This document shows positions 6,393 to 7,586 of a DNA stretch of 7,586 nucleotides, one piece after another; position 1 is the stretch's first letter; each line of letters begins with the position of its first letter. The position numbers and the translations under genes were made by a program. The stretch comes from Methanosarcinales archaeon (GTDB taxonomy: Archaea > Nanobdellota > Nanobdellia > Woesearchaeales > CG1-02-33-12): the NCBI GenBank assembly GCA_017610505.1, contig JAFCBX010000036.1, forward strand, positions 1 to 7,586, read 5' to 3'. Below the pieces are notes generated by a model. That model was not told where the DNA came from. It saw only the letters and a list, made by a program, of their open reading frames with translations, and searched no databases.

Positions 6393-6682
6393 GACTTCTT
6401 TTCCTTAAGTTTTTGAGCCATTTCACTTCCAAGATATCCCATTATCTCTTCAAGGCCATCATAATGAGTGTACTCAACAAGCAACCATGGAGTAGGTTCT
6501 TCAGATGGCGGACGAAATTCACATGGGATTCCAGATTTAAGTATGGCATAATAGGCTTCACGATCCGTTTCCTTAGAATTATAAAATAATACAGGAATTT
6601 CTAGGTCGATTTTATTATATTTTTTAACCTTTCCTTCTAAGGTTTCTTTTTTTTCGTTTATTCCTTGTATTTTATTATTCAT
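6389..6682 (-). CDS. Small hypothetical protein, first gene of the unknown two-gene unit
   Basis: The protein has 97 residues. The N-terminal 25 residues are lysine-rich and probably flexible. Residues 27-83 (LEIPVLFYNSKETDREAYYAILKSGIPCEFRPP....PWLLVEYTHYDGLEEIMGYL) suggest a compact beta-alpha-beta-beta-alpha unit, a little like the DUF2007-type ligand-binding domains (a strand, a helix with an aliphatic repeat, GI-P/V-x-C, a strand ending in LLV, a final helix). This likeness is by eye and weak. The start is ATG at 6680-6682, preceded by GGTAAAT and a TATA-like box. The stop codon overlaps the TTG start of the 292-residue gene, so the two proteins are probably made together and may interact. 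Confidence 0.72.
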   Translation of the reverse strand: MNNKIQGINEKKETLEGKVKKYNKIDLEIPVLFYNSKETDREAYYAILKSGIPCEFRPPSEEPTPWLLVEYTHYDGLEEIMGYLGSEMAQKLKEKKS

Positions 6683-6710
6683 ATTTACCTAATTTATTAT
6701 AGTTAGCCAA

Positions 6711-6718
6711 TATTAATA
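6711..6718 (-). promoter_or_regulatory. Possible TATA box of the unknown two-gene unit
   Basis: The minus strand reads AAAAACTATTAATATTGG, with TATTAATA centred about 32 bases before the ATG at 6682. A start near 6689 would leave a leader of about seven bases. Another AT-rich block, CTATAATAAATT, lies closer to the gene, so this is one of two options. Confidence 0.4.
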
Positions 6719-6771
6719 GTTTTTATTGACCAAAAGTGCTGTGTTGCATAAATCTATGAGTTAGTTTTTTC

Positions 6772-6812
6772 TTTTTGGGACTGTTAACTATATTCTGGCT
6801 TTAGCCCAAAAA
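6772..6812. repeat. Inverted repeat with nested hairpin downstream of the 83-residue gene
   Basis: TTTTTGGG (6772-6779) and CCCAAAAA (6805-6812) are perfectly complementary over eight bases. The 25-base interior holds GTTAAC and the small stem GGC-TTTA-GCC. It lies directly after the stop of the 83-residue gene, so it may act in 3'-end formation, but no T-run follows on that strand. The rest of 6683-6815 holds no gene that I can see. Confidence 0.45.
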
Positions 6813-6815
6813 TAT

Positions 6816-7067
6816 TTATTTTCTTGTTGCTAGGGCATAAAGAGCATGGCTCTGGCAGAGCCTTGTGTCATATATTGCCTTTTCCTTATCCTCCTCGGGA
6901 CAGAGCCAGCAGTCTACATCTGAAAAAACAGGAAACGAAATCAGATAAAAAGCCCTTATCTCCTCTTCATCAGTAAGCCCTGAACCATAAGCATTTTTCT
7001 CTAACAACAGTTCAAGCTCTGATTTCTCATCGTTGTGGTTTTTCTCTTTAGGCTCTTTCAAAATCAT
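6816..7067 (-). CDS. Small protein with CxxC...CxxH zinc-site-like motif
   Basis: The protein has 83 residues and is not recognised as a known family. Residues 1-38 are very acidic/basic and helical (NDEKSELELLLEKNAYGSGLTDEEEIRAF). Residues 53-74 contain C53-WL-C56, fourteen residues, then C71-QS-H74, which fits a zinc finger or treble-clef-like site; with so few residues the protein may bind metal and a partner. The start is ATG at 7065-7067, directly after AAGGTA; a TATA box lies 35-42 bases upstream. It stands alone on its strand, separated by about 130 bases from the two-gene unit downstream. Its G+C is near 40-50% by hand count, above that of its left neighbours. That the cysteines and histidine bind zinc is inference. 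Confidence 0.68.
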   Translation of the reverse strand: MILKEPKEKNHNDEKSELELLLEKNAYGSGLTDEEEIRAFYLISFPVFSDVDCWLCPEEDKEKAIYDTRLCQSHALYALATRK

Positions 7068-7101
7068 TACCTTATATTTTAGAAATTAAAGATACACTTG
7101 T

Positions 7102-7109
7102 ATTATATA
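7102..7109 (-). promoter_or_regulatory. TATA box of the 83-residue gene
   Basis: The minus strand reads ATTATTTATATAATACAAG. The box TATATAAT lies about 35-42 bases before the ATG, giving a likely leader of about 13 bases that contains AAGGTA before the start. Confidence 0.5.
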
Positions 7110-7131
7110 AATAATTATTTGTAAAATATAT

Positions 7132-7210
7132 TACACGGTGTTGTATTTTATTAAATTAATAACACGATAAAATCTATTATAATTATCAATTGTTATAATA
7201 CAACTGTTAT
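7132..7210. repeat. AT-rich palindrome and repeat cluster between divergent genes
   Basis: Several symmetric elements crowd together here. ACACGGTGT (7133-7141) is a palindrome around a central G. GTTGTATT (7140-7147) is inverted as AATACAAC (7197-7204). TATTATAA (7175-7182) pairs with TTATAATA (7193-7200) around a CAATTG-containing loop. CAATTGTTAT (7187-7196) recurs as CAACTGTTAT (7201-7210). The location between two divergent promoters, one driving a winged-helix protein, suggests an operator. AT-richness makes chance symmetry easier, so only the cluster as a whole is notable. Confidence 0.4.
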
Positions 7211-7227
7211 CTTTGCAGACACAAAAC

Positions 7228-7235
7228 TATTTAAG
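7228..7235 (+). promoter_or_regulatory. TATA box of the winged-helix gene; leaderless transcript
   Basis: The sequence is ACAAAACTATTTAAGCGG, with TATTTAAG at 7228-7235. Its centre is about 26 bases before the ATG at 7257, so the mRNA should begin at or next to the start codon. No Shine-Dalgarno precedes the ATG (CTCCCTACTGCC). Confidence 0.65.
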
Positions 7236-7256
7236 CGGAAACTTCTCCCTACTGCC

Positions 7257-7586
7257 ATGGCCCTTGACTCCGAGACCGAGAAAAGAATCCTGAAATTTGT
7301 GTATAAGAAGCCCTGCACCATGAGTGAGATTGCATCGCTGATAGGTAGGAACTGGAGGACTGCAGATGTCTATGTGAAGATGCTCAGCCAGAGCTCTGGT
7401 GCAATTGCAGTCAGAACTTTCAGAAAGGGCACTAGGGGTGCTTTGAAGATTGTCTACTGGAACAATAATGAACTGATGAACTCCTCTGAAGCGCAGGAGA
7501 GGCTATTCGAGCAGATAAAGGCAGGCAGGACAAAGCAGGACTTCTCGCCCTTCAGCATCTACCAGTTTGTTGATGCAAAAAAGAGA
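7257..7586 (+). CDS. Winged helix-turn-helix protein, N-terminal part (cut by window edge)
   Basis: From the ATG at 7257 the frame is open for 110 codons to the right edge. Residues 5-68 (TEKRILKFVYKKPCTMSEIASLIGRNWRTADVYVKMLSQSSGAIAVRTFRKGTRGALKIVYW) form a winged helix-turn-helix: helix 1, a helix-turn-helix around SEIASLIGRNWRTADVYVKML, then two strands forming the wing. Residues 75-110 (SSEAQERLFEQIKAGRTKQDFSPFSIYQFVDAKKR) are helical and begin a following domain. My recollection is that similar archaeal proteins carry a phospholipase D-like domain after such an N-terminus, but that part is outside the window, so I do not assign it. Codon use is G+C-rich (many CTG, AGG, GCC, GAG; about 48% G+C by hand count), unlike tldD/tldE. 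It could regulate itself through the repeats just upstream. Confidence 0.78.
   Translation, partial: MALDSETEKRILKFVYKKPCTMSEIASLIGRNWRTADVYVKMLSQSSGAIAVRTFRKGTRGALKIVYWNNNELMNSSEAQERLFEQIKAGRTKQDFSPFSIYQFVDAKKR

Noticed and set aside
6683..6815. Small RNA or tRNA gene in the gap between minus-strand genes
   Set aside because: No cloverleaf, C/D box pair or dedicated promoter was recognisable; only the inverted repeat is supported.

Overview
The window looks like a piece of an AT-rich archaeal genome, most like the small-genome DPANN lineages (Woesearchaeota/Pacearchaeota-type). The archaeal assignment rests on several signals: TATA boxes about 25 bases before likely transcript starts, some genes with almost no leader (tldD and the last gene), archaeal GGTG-type Shine-Dalgarno sequences five bases before other starts, and T-rich stretches in place of clear bacterial terminators. 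The lineage guess is inference from protein flavour only.

Layout. 1-431 (-) is the N-terminal part of a Wzx-like polysaccharide flippase that runs off the left edge. 590-1645 (-) encodes a single-pass membrane protein with an N-terminal helical domain, a charged linker and a C-terminal LamG-type (concanavalin A-like) domain, behind a very clear TATA box and Shine-Dalgarno. 1712-2663 is a complete but decayed IS481-like insertion sequence of 952 bp, with imperfect terminal inverted repeats and a perfect 15-bp direct repeat on both sides. Its transposase frame carries an in-frame TAA and appears to have lost its ATG start. The element sits in the divergent promoter region between the LamG gene and tldD.

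2758-5509 (+) is a two-gene tldD-tldE operon for the TldD/TldE metalloprotease. TldD has the HExxxH motif and a C-terminal cysteine; TldE is the non-catalytic partner. It converges on a two-gene unit on the minus strand (6682 to 5514) of unrecognised proteins that overlap by four bases. 6816-7067 (-) is an 83-residue protein with a CxxC-x14-CxxH pattern. 7257-7586 (+) is the start of a winged-helix DNA-binding protein that runs off the right edge. The last two genes share an AT-rich intergenic region with palindromes and repeats and are clearly richer in G+C than the rest of the window.

The surface-related genes on the left (flippase, LamG protein) and the TldD/E operon look like unrelated chromosomal units. 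I see no CRISPR array, tRNA, rRNA or convincing defence system. The best-supported special observations are the exactly delimited IS with its double lesion, the unknown two-gene unit, the small zinc-site-like protein and the composition change near 6,800.
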